64,000 bases of DNA from Euphorbia lathyris. Taxonomy: Eukaryota > Streptophyta > Magnoliopsida > Malpighiales > Euphorbiaceae. Below the pieces are notes generated by a model. The model did not search any database. It was not told the origin of the DNA and saw only the letters and a program-made list of their open reading frames with translations. The translations under genes and the position numbers were made by a program. Positions 55,288-64,000 of this stretch are shown one piece after another. Every line of letters starts with the position of its first letter. The stretch's first letter is position 1. The DNA is taken from the NCBI RefSeq assembly GCF_963576675.1, contig NC_088918.1:40643501-40707500 (forward strand), given 5' to 3'.

Positions 55288-58200
55288 TCAGAGGTTCGAC
55301 GTCCCTGTCGAACGGGTCTTGATGAAGTCTTCAATCTTGTTTTGGAAAGGTTGGAGGTCGGTTGCTTTCTCCCAGCTTGTTTCTTCTATTCCTTGAGCTT
55401 TCCACTTGACAAGGTATTCTGTGTGCGGGCGGCGGTGACATGCCGTTGCTGTGCGTTCTGCAAGGATTTCTTCCACTTCTTTGCTCGCAGGTGCTTTCTT
55501 TGTAATTGGAGGTCGCTTTGATTTGTTGCGCTGATCGTCTACTGTGTCTGGGTGGTACTCCTTCAAGTTGCTGACATGGAACACTGGGTGGAATGACATC
55601 CACTGTGGGAGATCCAGTTTGTAGGCTACGGGTCCCACTTTAGCTAGGACTGGGAGGGGTCCCTCGTACTTCCTGACAAGTCGTCTATCTCTGTTCCGTA
55701 GGCAGCGAAGTTGTTCAGGTCGAAGTTTGAGCAGGACCATGTCTCCCACTTGGAACTCTTGTGGACGTCGGCTTGTGTCCGCCCATTTCTTCATCCTCCT
55801 TGATGCCTTTGTCAAATGCGCCTTCGCGATCTCCTCGTTCTGTTTCCACTCTTTGGTGAATAGGTACGCTTTTGGATTTTTGCCTGTGTATGGAATGTCA
55901 ACTGAATGAGGCACCAGCGGCTGTTGACCTGTAACAATTTCAAAAGGTGATTTATTAGTAGCAGAACTTTTCTGGCTATTAAAGCAGAATTGCGCCACAT
56001 CCAACAAGGAAGGCCAATTTCGTTGACTGGCATTGACAAAGTGCCGAAGGTACTCTTCCAACATGCTGTTAAATCGCTCTGTTTGACCATCAGTCTGAGG
56101 GTGATAACTAGTGGACATATCGAGGCTCGACCCCAAGAGTCGAAATAATTCGGTCCAAAAGGTTCCCACAAACCGACCATCTCTGTCGCTGACAATACTC
56201 TTTGGGATTCCCCAATACTTGACTACCTGCTTGAAGAAAGCCTGTGCCGTCACTTCCGCAGTTGAATATTTTGGCATCGGAATGAAAGTTCCATATTTGG
56301 AAAACCTGTCAACCACCACCAAGATGGAATCGAAGTCGCCCACTCGGGGGAGGCTGGAGATGAAGTCGAGGGAGACACTTTCCCATGGTCGGTCTGGTAC
56401 TGGCAGTGGCTGCAGCAGCCTTGCAGGTTTCTTTCTTTCGGCCTTGTCTTGTTGGCAGATTAGACACGTTTTTGTATATTCTCTCACATCATCTTCCATC
56501 CTTGGCCAGTAATAGTTTTGCTGGCGGAGAGCTAGCATGCGGTGCCACCCCGGATGGCCTGCCCATAGTGTGTCGTGACATTCTTTCATCAGTGTCTTCC
56601 TCAGATTAGCGGCGGTTGGTACATACACTCTTTCCTTGATTGTTATTAACAAGTCATCGCTCATCCAGAACTGTCTGGTTTTCCCTTGCTTTGCCAGGTT
56701 GATGATAGCAGTTGTCTGAGGGTCTTTCTGTAGGTTGTCCCGGATCTGTTGTCGCAATGGGGATGATAGTTGACTGTTGGACAAAGAGGCTATTCTTGTC
56801 AACTCTGCTAATTCTGACTTCCGACTTAATGCGTCTGCCACTTGATTAATTTTCCCTGAGTGATACTCCAGTACAAAGTCAAATTCTGCTAACAAGCTTT
56901 GCCATCGGGCTTGTTTGGATGTCAATCCCTGTTGAGTCAGGAAATGACTAACCGCTGTGTTGTCTGTCTTTACTATGAACCTGGATCCCAACAGATAGTG
57001 GCGCCATACCCGCAGGCAATGTACGACTGCTAGTAACTCTTTCTCATGTGTGGAATATCGTCGCTCTGCATTGTTGAGCTTCCTGCTTTCAAAAGCTATT
57101 GCTCGACCCTCTTGCATTATGACTCCTCCTAAGGCAAAATCGGATGCGTCTGTGTGAACTTCGAATGGCTTGCTCATATCCGGGATGGCTAACACAGGGT
57201 CTGCAATGACAGCTTGTTTTAAGTTTTCGAAGGATTTTTGACATTGGTCTGTCCACTCCCACTTGTTGTCTTTCTTCAGCAGATCCGTAAGGTCGACAAC
57301 TCTCTCTGAGTAGCTTCTAATGAACTTCCGATAGTAGTTAGCCAATCCTAAGAAGGATCGCAGTTCTGTTGTATTCATAGGGACCTTCCAATCAACTATA
57401 GCCCGTACTTTACTCTTGTCCATGCTTATCCTCCCTTCCTCAATAATGTGGCCAAGGAATTTGATGCTCGTCTGACCAAATGCACATTTGGATAACTTGA
57501 GGAAAAGTTGATTCTCCCGCAGTTTCTGAAAAACTAGACGTAAGTGCTCCTGATGCTCCTTGAGGGTGGAACTATATATGACGATGTCGTCTAGGTAGAC
57601 CACCACAAATTTGTCAAGATAGTCCCTGAATACCTGGTTCATTAAAGTACAAAAAGTCGCCGGAGCGTTTGTTAGTCCAAAGGGCATAACAAGATATTCG
57701 AAGGACCCATACCGAGTTACGCAAGCAGTTTTTGGAACATCCTCCTCCCTTACTCTGACTTGGTAATACCCGGAGCGTAGGTCGAGCTTAGTGAAGTATT
57801 TGGCTCCACTGAGTTGATCAAACAAGTCAGATATCATAGGAATGGGGTATTTGTTGCGCACCGTAATCTTATTGAGTGCTCGATAATCAACACACAGCCG
57901 CAGACTTCCATCTGCTTTCTTCTGGAACAGTACCGGGGCGCCATATGGGGCCTTCGATGGCCGGATGAAACCTGCCTCCAGCAACTCATCTAGTTGTTTC
58001 CTCAACTTTGCCAACTCAGGGGGAGCCATTCGATATGGTGCTTTTGCTGGGGCCTTCGTGCCTGGCAGCAGATCAATAACATGGTCAACATCTCGTTGTG
58101 GAGGTAATGTCTGTGGCAATGTCTCTGGCATAACATCTTGGAACTCCCTCATCACCCCTTCCAATATCCGAGGGATGATGACACTACCTTCTGAGTCGTC

Positions 58201-60399
58201 ACCTTTAGGGACAACTATATATGATTGTTCCCCCCTCTTTATACCTTTCTTGAACTGTATTGCTGAAATGCATTTCTTCCCTCGGACTGTGCTTAACGTT
58301 ATCGGGACCATGCACGGATCCTGGTTCAAGAACAAAAGACAACCTGCTGACGCCATGGGTACTGCGAAACTCTCTTTCAGAAACTCCAACCCCAATACGA
58401 CATCAAAGTCATCCATGGGTGCTATTGTGAACCCGATCGTCCCTGTCCAGGGTCCCAACTTGCAAGGTACATGTTGGGCTGTTCCGCTAATCGACTGAGC
58501 AGGTGAGTTCACAGCCTTAATCATTCCTGTCTCCCTCAACACATGGAGTCCTAAGCGGGAGGCTTCAGAGTCTGTTATGAAGTTGTCTGTCGCTCCGGTG
58601 TCGATCATGGCTCTCGTGTTCTTGCCATTGATTATCATCTCTACATACATGAGTCCCTTCTCTGAACTGTCTCCTGTATCCTTTATTTGTTTTGCCAGAG
58701 CTCCCATGAATCGAAGGGATCCCATTACCGAGGGTTCAGAAGGTTCCCGTTGCCTTTCCCTTACGATGCTCCCTTCTTCCTGGGTCGTAAGTAGTGAGGC
58801 CAGAGATGATCTCTTTGGGCAATCTGCTGCCTTGTGCGATCTTGTGCAGAGGAAGCATGACATCGGCCTTGGTGTATATGACTGGTTCCTTTGTGGAAGG
58901 CTTCCTTGGGTCTGTGAGTAGGGACTTGTTGTCCTAGGTGGAGGATTCCTCCTTTCTGAGTAGTTCCCCAGGTAGGGTCGACGTTCAGAGTTGTTGGCGT
59001 TCCACGGCCGTCTTTCGCTTCCGGACGAGGAGTAATTTCGATCACCTCCGCCATTCCATGGCCTGCTCCATTTGTTAGTCCTGGAGTCTGAGTCTGCTCC
59101 GACCGAAAACTTTCTCTTCATGGTGCTACTAAAATCAGCTATGCTTTCAGCTGCTGCAATTGCTGAGAGATGATCTGTGGCTCCCCTTCTGATCACCTCA
59201 CTATGAACCCAAGGTTTCAACCCCTTCAAAAAGCCAAAGAACTTTTCATCCTTTTGCATGTCCGGAATTTCTAAGGTAATGGCTTGGAAGCTTCGAACAT
59301 ATTCTCGGATATCGCCAGTCTGACGTAGTTCGCTTAGCCTATTTCTGGTTGAGAACTGCGCATTTACAGGAGAGAATTGAGACTTCAGCTCTCGTTTGAA
59401 GTCTTCCCATGTGTTTACTGACCCTGAACTGGTCTGGTGTCTCCACCATAGCTTGGCATCCCCCTCTAAGTACATCGGTACGACTGCTAGTCGATCCGCA
59501 TCAAGGCTTGTCTTTGTAGCTGTAAAATAACTCTCCACATCGAACAAGAAGTTGTCCACTTCCTTGGAGTCCCGAGTTCCTACAAAAGGTTTTGGATCTC
59601 GAATTTTGATTTTTACGGCTCCTTGATGACTTCCCCCATTTAGGGACAGAGATTCCACCTTCCTCTGCAGTTCATCCAGCTCCTGTTTGAGGGCATCAAA
59701 CCCATCTCCTGTTTGATTTTGAGTTTTCTCTATACCCTCGAATAATCTTCTTTGATCTGCTTCGACATGGTTCATGGCTATTCTCAGCCTGTCTATCTCT
59801 TCTTCACCTGCAAAATGAGCATTCTCATTAATTCTGTTTGTCCCTTTTCCTCGAGCCACACCACTCCCAGGTGGTTGACCGGGAAGGGGATTGTTTTTCG
59901 CTATTACATCTCTAATAGCCTTTGCATTCGTCATCACGAACTCAAAAATTTCTGTTCGGGCAATCATTGCCCTAAAGATATCAGCATTAGCCACCACGGC
60001 TTGGAACAGTTCAATATTAGCCATCAAGGCCTCGGCCCCTGCCGGATTTATATTAGCCCTCCAGGCCTCGGCCCCTGCCGGATTTTCATTAGCCCTCAAG
60101 GCCTCAGCTCTTGCCGGATTTATATTAGCCATCACGGCCTCGGCCCCTGCCGGATTTTTATTTTCATCTCCGCCCTGGAGTTTCGACATTGCCTCTTCAA
60201 GGCTATCAATGCGTAGAAAAATTTCATTTGTATTGGCCCCCAGGCCTCCTCCATTTTCATCTTGGAGTCTTATAATGGCTTCTTCCATACGCTCGATCTG
60301 CCTGTAATTTTCTATCACTGCTATAGAAAGATTATCAAGATCGAGATCCTCAATTCGCTTTTCTATGGCATCCATGCGTTTGGCGTTTGCAATCGTCAT
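55288..60399 (-). CDS. Chromovirus Gag-Pol polyprotein with C-terminal chromodomain
   Basis: 1703 codons from ATG 60399 without a stop; upstream codons to 60420 are open but lack ATG. N-terminus: coiled coil, then a degenerate 12-13-residue tandem repeat ([12 protein letters not shown] type, about residues 80-165). Gag capsid about 270-400 ([13 protein letters not shown]). Zinc knuckle [13 protein letters not shown] near 519, with CX2CX3HX4C spacing, one residue shorter than usual. Protease [10 protein letters not shown] near 605. RT with YLDDIVIYS near 940. RNase [13 protein letters not shown] near 1090. Integrase HHCC near 1290 and D-D-E core ([24 protein letters not shown]). Chromodomain about 1645-1703 ([19 protein letters not shown]). 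Chromodomains direct integration to marked chromatin. The knuckle spacing suggests a Galadriel-like clade, but this is tentative. Confidence 0.96.
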   Translation of the reverse strand: MTIANAKRMDAIEKRIEDLDLDNLSIAVIENYRQIERMEEAIIRLQDENGGGLGANTNEIFLRIDSLEEAMSKLQGGDENKNPAGAEAVMANINPARAEALRANENPAGAEAWRANINPAGAEALMANIELFQAVVANADIFRAMIARTEIFEFVMTNAKAIRDVIAKNNPLPGQPPGSGVARGKGTNRINENAHFAGEEEIDRLRIAMNHVEADQRRLFEGIEKTQNQTGDGFDALKQELDELQRKVESLSLNGGSHQGAVKIKIRDPKPFVGTRDSKEVDNFLFDVESYFTATKTSLDADRLAVVPMYLEGDAKLWWRHQTSSGSVNTWEDFKRELKSQFSPVNAQFSTRNRLSELRQTGDIREYVRSFQAITLEIPDMQKDEKFFGFLKGLKPWVHSEVIRRGATDHLSAIAAAESIADFSSTMKRKFSVGADSDSRTNKWSRPWNGGGDRNYSSSGSERRPWNANNSERRPYLGNYSERRNPPPRTTSPYSQTQGSLPQRNQSYTPRPMSCFLCTRSHKAADCPKRSSLASLLTTQEEGSIVRERQREPSEPSVMGSLRFMGALAKQIKDTGDSSEKGLMYVEMIINGKNTRAMIDTGATDNFITDSEASRLGLHVLRETGMIKAVNSPAQSISGTAQHVPCKLGPWTGTIGFTIAPMDDFDVVLGLEFLKESFAVPMASAGCLLFLNQDPCMVPITLSTVRGKKCISAIQFKKGIKRGEQSYIVVPKGDDSEGSVIIPRILEGVMREFQDVMPETLPQTLPPQRDVDHVIDLLPGTKAPAKAPYRMAPPELAKLRKQLDELLEAGFIRPSKAPYGAPVLFQKKADGSLRLCVDYRALNKITVRNKYPIPMISDLFDQLSGAKYFTKLDLRSGYYQVRVREEDVPKTACVTRYGSFEYLVMPFGLTNAPATFCTLMNQVFRDYLDKFVVVYLDDIVIYSSTLKEHQEHLRLVFQKLRENQLFLKLSKCAFGQTSIKFLGHIIEEGRISMDKSKVRAIVDWKVPMNTTELRSFLGLANYYRKFIRSYSERVVDLTDLLKKDNKWEWTDQCQKSFENLKQAVIADPVLAIPDMSKPFEVHTDASDFALGGVIMQEGRAIAFESRKLNNAERRYSTHEKELLAVVHCLRVWRHYLLGSRFIVKTDNTAVSHFLTQQGLTSKQARWQSLLAEFDFVLEYHSGKINQVADALSRKSELAELTRIASLSNSQLSSPLRQQIRDNLQKDPQTTAIINLAKQGKTRQFWMSDDLLITIKERVYVPTAANLRKTLMKECHDTLWAGHPGWHRMLALRQQNYYWPRMEDDVREYTKTCLICQQDKAERKKPARLLQPLPVPDRPWESVSLDFISSLPRVGDFDSILVVVDRFSKYGTFIPMPKYSTAEVTAQAFFKQVVKYWGIPKSIVSDRDGRFVGTFWTELFRLLGSSLDMSTSYHPQTDGQTERFNSMLEEYLRHFVNASQRNWPSLLDVAQFCFNSQKSSATNKSPFEIVTGQQPLVPHSVDIPYTGKNPKAYLFTKEWKQNEEIAKAHLTKASRRMKKWADTSRRPQEFQVGDMVLLKLRPEQLRCLRNRDRRLVRKYEGPLPVLAKVGPVAYKLDLPQWMSFHPVFHVSNLKEYHPDTVDDQRNKSKRPPITKKAPASKEVEEILAERTATACHRRPHTEYLVKWKAQGIEETSWEKATDLQPFQNKIEDFIKTRSTGTSNL

Positions 60400-60420
60400 G
60401 GTTCCTCCAAGTATCGTCAA

Positions 60421-60438
60421 ACCTGGGCTCTGATACCA
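60421..60438 (-). promoter_or_regulatory. Primer-binding site of the chromovirus, initiator tRNA-Met
   Basis: The minus strand reads TGGTATCAGAGCCCAGGT two bases inside the LTR; the first 13 bases are the standard complement to plant initiator tRNA-Met. Confidence 0.92.
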
Positions 60439-60440
60439 AA

Positions 60441-60927
60441 TGTCACGGGGCCTACCGTCCGGACCCGTGCGGCGCTTACTTGTCTCCCCCGAAGTAAGCC
60501 AGCCAAGGGAACTAGATCACTCTAGCTGCAAAGATCACATGCAAGGGTTAGATAGGAACCACATGTAGTGAATATAATAGCATACATACGATAGCAACAT
60601 AAGGACAAGCATCTCAATCAGGCACACACATGGATAACATATAGGACACTCAAGAAGGAACAATACGCGGATGATGTTATTCATAGATAAGCAACAGTGT
60701 TACACCACGGGTCCCATCTCATAGTAGTAGGGGGGAAACTACTAGAGATGGTAGACTACCAACAACCGAGTGACTGTCTAGTATGACAGGTCACTCCCCC
60801 CTATAGTGTTTCTTATACCAACTTGAGTCCTACTGACAATGGCTATTACAAAGCTCCATATAACACAATAGAGTAAGTCTCTCCCCATTGTTACATAGTT
60901 TGATTACAAAGATAATCCCCCCTTACA
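60441..60927 (-). repeat. 5' LTR of the chromovirus
   Basis: 487 bp, the promoter-bearing copy for the minus-strand gag-pol. The TATGG target copy follows at 60928-60932. Confidence 0.95.
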
Positions 60928-60932
60928 TATGG

Positions 60933-61750
60933 CACGTGAAGAAGTTTTTCTCATTAAAAAAAGAAAATAATGATATTTACAACAGTAGAGAAGACGAGAA
61001 AGAAAGGATGGGAGAAAATAGAGAAAAAAACAATTGATATTTATAATAATGAAAAGGTCTATTGAATCTCATAAATAGGACTCTAATCCAGCCGAGTCAA
61101 GTTTTGGTCTATTCATGCTCGATTCGTCAGAAAATTGACGAGATTGAGTTCGAACTTAACATTCTGTTTGTAAGCTGCTCACGAGTTATTCGCGAACTTA
61201 TTAACGAGAATTGCTAACGAGCAGCTCGTTATTTCATTTCATGAACTTTGCTTGTGAACCGCTCATTAATTATAGTGATTTGAATTTCTTAAACATACAC
61301 TACATAGTTTAGAAACCTACCAAATTAAAATTTACACAAAACTATATTGTTTTATATTTCTCCATTTATAAAAATATTATTATTAAAAAATAATAATCGA
61401 ACCTAACTTGTTTATGACTGTGTTCATAAACATTATAATTAATTGAACTTGCTCATGAGTTTGTTCATAAAGCTATAAGTCAAGTACGCTCACAATCTTT
61501 TGAACTGAACACCAAACCGCTTATGAGCGGTTTGGCTCATTTACAGCCATGCTCACAAAAAAAGTCCATTGAATACAAAAATGGTGAATAGAAACAAGAG
61601 AGGAGAGAAATAGTTAAAGTGAGAGAGATCCATGGAGAGAGAAAAACAGAATTAAATGGAAACTAGGAGATAGATTTGAGAAATGAAAATAAAAGGGATA
61701 TAAAAGTGATTCATGCTAGATCAGAAATCTTCTTTTTGAGCTCCATTATC
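60933..61750. other. AT-rich spacer with a degraded dispersed repeat
   Basis: 61080-61560 holds GAGTTCGAACTTAAC, CTCACGAGTT, GAACCGCTCA and AACCGCTTATGAGCGGTTTG motifs, partly palindromic, of a kind common in plant dispersed repeats. I cannot delimit ends or family. No gene. Confidence 0.4.
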
Positions 61751-61754
61751 CAAT

Positions 61755-62016
61755 CCAAAAGGCGACATTTGTTTACTGTGACAATGCCAATGCGATATAC
61801 TTATTAGGTAATACAGTTCAGCATCAGCGCACTAAACATATTGAGATGGACATTCACTTTGTTCGCGAAAAAGTTACCCATGGCGAACTTCGTGTCTTTC
61901 ATGTTCCGTCCCGATATCATCTTGCAGGTATTTTTACAAAAGGCTCCGTGTGTACTTTTTGATGATTTCCTGGACAGTCTAAGTGTTCGACGACCTCCTG
62001 CTTCGACTACGGGGGT
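61755..62016 (+). pseudogene. Ty1/copia pol 3' end (RNase H C-terminus)
   Basis: Encodes TFVYCDNANAIYLLGNTVQH, then QRTKHIEMDIHFVREKV and FHVPSRYHLAGIFTKG, the C-terminal part of a copia RNase H. A frameshift follows; residues like SLSVRRPPASTTG then lead to GGGGGTA just before the LTR. 5' part missing. Confidence 0.85.
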
Positions 62017-62017
62017 A

Positions 62018-62220
62018 TGCTAAATATTATATTTGACTTTGACTTTCCATTATGCATAGCTAGCATTAGGAAAATGTATCTTTGATATATTTGACTATTG
62101 ACTTTCCATATTTTCTAAAATTAGGGAAGTGTATCTTTAATAGCCTAAATTTATGCTATTATCATTACATATATATTGACTATTGTAAATCAAAATCAAT
62201 CAAGGAATTACTTTCCAACA
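62018..62220 (+). repeat. Copia LTR (203 bp), shared between two element halves
   Basis: Begins TGCTAAAT after a purine-rich GGGGGTA and ends TTTCCAACA directly before TGGTATCATTAGCCTAGG, a mutated initiator-Met primer site. A pol 3' end lies to its left and a gag 5' end to its right. Confidence 0.7.
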
Positions 62221-62289
62221 TGGTATCATTAGCCTAGGTTTTTTTCTCTTTTCTCGACCTCCCTTTGCCTCTTTCTTTTTACGGCCATC

Positions 62290-62505
62290 ATGACTTCAAC
62301 ACCCAAATTTCACCATGCCCTATCTATTACCAACGTTAAATCTCTCATTCCTCTCACGTTGGATAATGAAACTGGCCTCTATCACTCTTCGGTGGCGTTG
62401 TTTAAAGTACAAGCCAGGGTACATAACCTCATGCATCATATTATTCCTCCTACGGACCAACGGCTAAGGCCAAAATCGATGCATTGAAGGCAGCCGATAC
62501 TGATC
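62290..62505 (+). pseudogene. Copia gag N-terminus, fused to another copia RNase H
   Basis: MTSTPKFHHALSITNVKSLI and LVLF-type sequence (SVALFKVQARVHNLMHHIIP) are typical of the copia gag start. A frameshift occurs near 62460. The gag residues AKIDALKAADTDL run in frame into RTKNLDIECHTVRD of an RNase H at about 62507; everything between is missing. Confidence 0.75.
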
Positions 62506-62710
62506 TTCATGGAAGGACCAAGAATTTGGATATTGAGTGTCACACAGTGAGGGACATTTACAGAATGGTCTATTACAAACACCTTTCATTGCTTCAGAAG
62601 ACCAACTGGTATATATATTTACCAAACCACTAAGCCACAACCAAATGACACCTGTTTTGACACAAATGGGAGTAATGCATGTTACGAAGACACATCAGAG
62701 ATGAAAGTTT
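62506..62710 (+). pseudogene. Second copia RNase H/pol C-terminus
   Basis: RTKNLDIECHTVRD, then after a frameshift DQLVYIFTKPLSHNQMTPVL to a stop near 62705. This differs from the FHVPSRYHLAGIFTKG end at 61755-62016, so it comes from a different copia family. Confidence 0.78.
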
Positions 62711-62746
62711 GAGAATGCATCATATATTCATCCTGTGAAGAGGGAG

Positions 62747-63010
62747 TGTTGGAAGATTGACACAACATGAATAGAAGAAGGCAACTCATTCTATCCCATT
62801 AAGAAGTTAGTTAGTTAAAGCCAAAACAATTTATAGCATATTTGGAAAATTATGTTATTGGATTCAAGAATGATACTTAGTTAGATTGATGATTCTTATG
62901 CATGAAGTTTGTGTGTTTATATAGGATCACAAGTTTGTAATTTACAATTTAGTGAATAATAAGAGATTATTGTTTTCATTGTTCTTCTTTCTCTTAGTTG
63001 TTGTTTACTT
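62747..63010 (+). repeat. Copia LTR, left end clear, right end uncertain
   Basis: Follows the purine tract GAAGAGGGAG and starts TGTTGGAAGATTGACAC, the usual start of a plant copia LTR. A TATA-like TTTATATAGG is near 62915. The right end fades into AT-rich DNA near 63010. Confidence 0.6.
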
Positions 63011-64000
63011 CTGCTAGTTTTTATAGTATAAAAATAAACTATTTGGTTGGGCTGATTTTCAAAGAGAGTCTCTGTGGTTTAAAAGTTTACAAATAAGGGT
63101 TCTATATAAGGGTTCTATTGTATCATCCCAAAACTTTCATAAATTTATATATAGTATATATACATTACTTTTAATGTTTTCAATAAGGAGTTTTTGGTAA
63201 TTTTTCTTTGAAAAATCCTACATATTTTTAAGGATTTTCTCGTACTTAAACCTTCATTGAAAGACATATTTAAAAGTTTAATAAATTCTTTTATTCTGTC
63301 TTTTTTTAGAGTTAAGCGATTCATATTTTTCCCCTTTTCTTCTCTTTTATTTTCATCTTTGTTTTCCGATCACTATAGAAGCTTGTTCGATGATCTTTGA
63401 AGAATTAGAACATTGTATTCTTGATCATCGTTTATAAACATTTCAGATAATGTCAATTTCGTTTCAAGGTTGTTTTGATTTCAGTTGAGGAACAGATGAG
63501 TTAGGGTGTTAATATTTCATGATTTCACTTTCAAATTGTTGTTTTCATGAGGTAAAAACGTATTTTCATTGAGTATTTATGTTCCTACCATTAATTTTGT
63601 TTAGATTTCATTTTGGTGGAACTTGGTGGCAATTGGAGTTGAAATAGGACCGAATTTGATTTCCTCTTTCCTGTTCGTAATTGTTGGCAGATTTGACAAT
63701 CAGTCGTATTTTGGCCATAACTATCCATACGAACTCCGATTGCAACGACTCAAGCTGGAGAATGAACCTAAAACATAGCTTTACAAAATTTTATGAAAAC
63801 AACTCCAAATTCGAACTCTAAAAGCTTTAAAATTGAGTCATAATCAGAAACACATACTGAAACTTTGTTTTTTTAGTAGTACCGTGTTATTAAGATAATT
63901 ATTATGAGGTTAAAAGGTTACATGTCCTGAATTGGAGGCGATATTATATACCTATGTTGGAATATTGTTAACCATGATACGATTGGGTATAAATCACTTA
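63011..64000. other. AT-rich sequence with no supported feature
   Basis: No ORF, repeat or RNA gene recognised. 63640-63850 contains wording seen around plant retroelements (ACGAACTCCGATTGCAACGA) but nothing I can assign. Confidence 0.4.

Larger units (their letters stand above)
54790..60927 (-). mobile_element. Intact chromodomain Ty3/gypsy element (chromovirus), 6138 bp
   Basis: Two 487-bp LTRs (54790-55276, 60441-60927) with ends TGTCACGGGG and CCCCTTACA, a perfect TATGG duplication (54785-54789, 60928-60932), an initiator-Met primer site, a purine tract (AGTGGGGGAGAG on the minus strand, just inside the left LTR) and one uninterrupted gag-pol ORF. I count two LTR-LTR differences (near 55088 and 55133), 0.4%. 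It is the only element here with every expected part intact. Confidence 0.96.

Overview
This window is repeat-dense nuclear DNA from a flowering plant, probably a eudicot. The evidence is plant-specific transposon lineages (Tat, Athila and chromodomain Ty3/gypsy, Ty1/copia, plant L1-type LINEs with DUF4283 ORF1, CACTA, Emigrant/pogo-like and other MITEs), GT-AG introns, AT-rich spacers and a captured B3 domain closest to plant FUSCA3. I see no intact ordinary host gene, no rRNA or tRNA gene and no CRISPR array. The species cannot be told from sequence alone.

Layout. 1-4959: a minus-strand Tat-like element (A) with a 479-bp LTR and gag-protease. It has no visible reverse transcriptase or integrase, and carries a spliced coiled-coil ORF convergent with gag. 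5148-30709: a very large Tat-lineage element (B, plus strand) with 2.8-kb LTRs, a tRNA-Arg-like primer site, a Gag with four capsid-like modules, a pol with two RNase H domains, and a 3' UTR made of four tandem-repeat families. An Athila-type element (12998-22418, 1597-bp LTRs, perfect AGACC target duplication) is nested in B's pol. 30710-37042: a nearly full-length but broken LINE with a poly(A) tail. 37302-40687: a long-TIR MITE split by a solo LTR of the B family (37612-40419, TSD AGTAT). 40900-47700: MITE and LINE debris, a GRF zinc-finger gene fragment split by an Emigrant-like element, and a truncated minus-strand Tat element (C). 47700-51600: AT-rich DNA with a LINE fragment, a foldback MITE, a 36-bp LINE-tail insertion and a 138-bp tandem duplication. 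51609-54784: a CACTA transposon (TSD TAT) carrying pieces of host genes, including B3-domain exons. 54790-60927: an apparently intact chromovirus (identical-length LTRs, TSD TATGG, 1703-aa uninterrupted Gag-Pol with chromodomain). 61750-63000: recombined copia fragments.

How the parts relate. The order of events can be read from nesting: B, then Athila inside B; the MITE, then the solo LTR inside it; the GRF fragment, then the Emigrant-like element. The chromovirus sits next to the CACTA right end and looks youngest, with 2 LTR differences in 487 bp counted by eye. Only the chromovirus looks capable of encoding all its own proteins; the others carry stops, frameshifts or missing domains.

The most unusual signals are the four-module Gag of element B, and the architecture of the B-family LTR: GC-rich palindrome array, TATA box in the loop of an inverted repeat, and three downstream stem-loops with a common loop and different but complementary stems. 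The Pack-CACTA with FUS3-like exons is the third.
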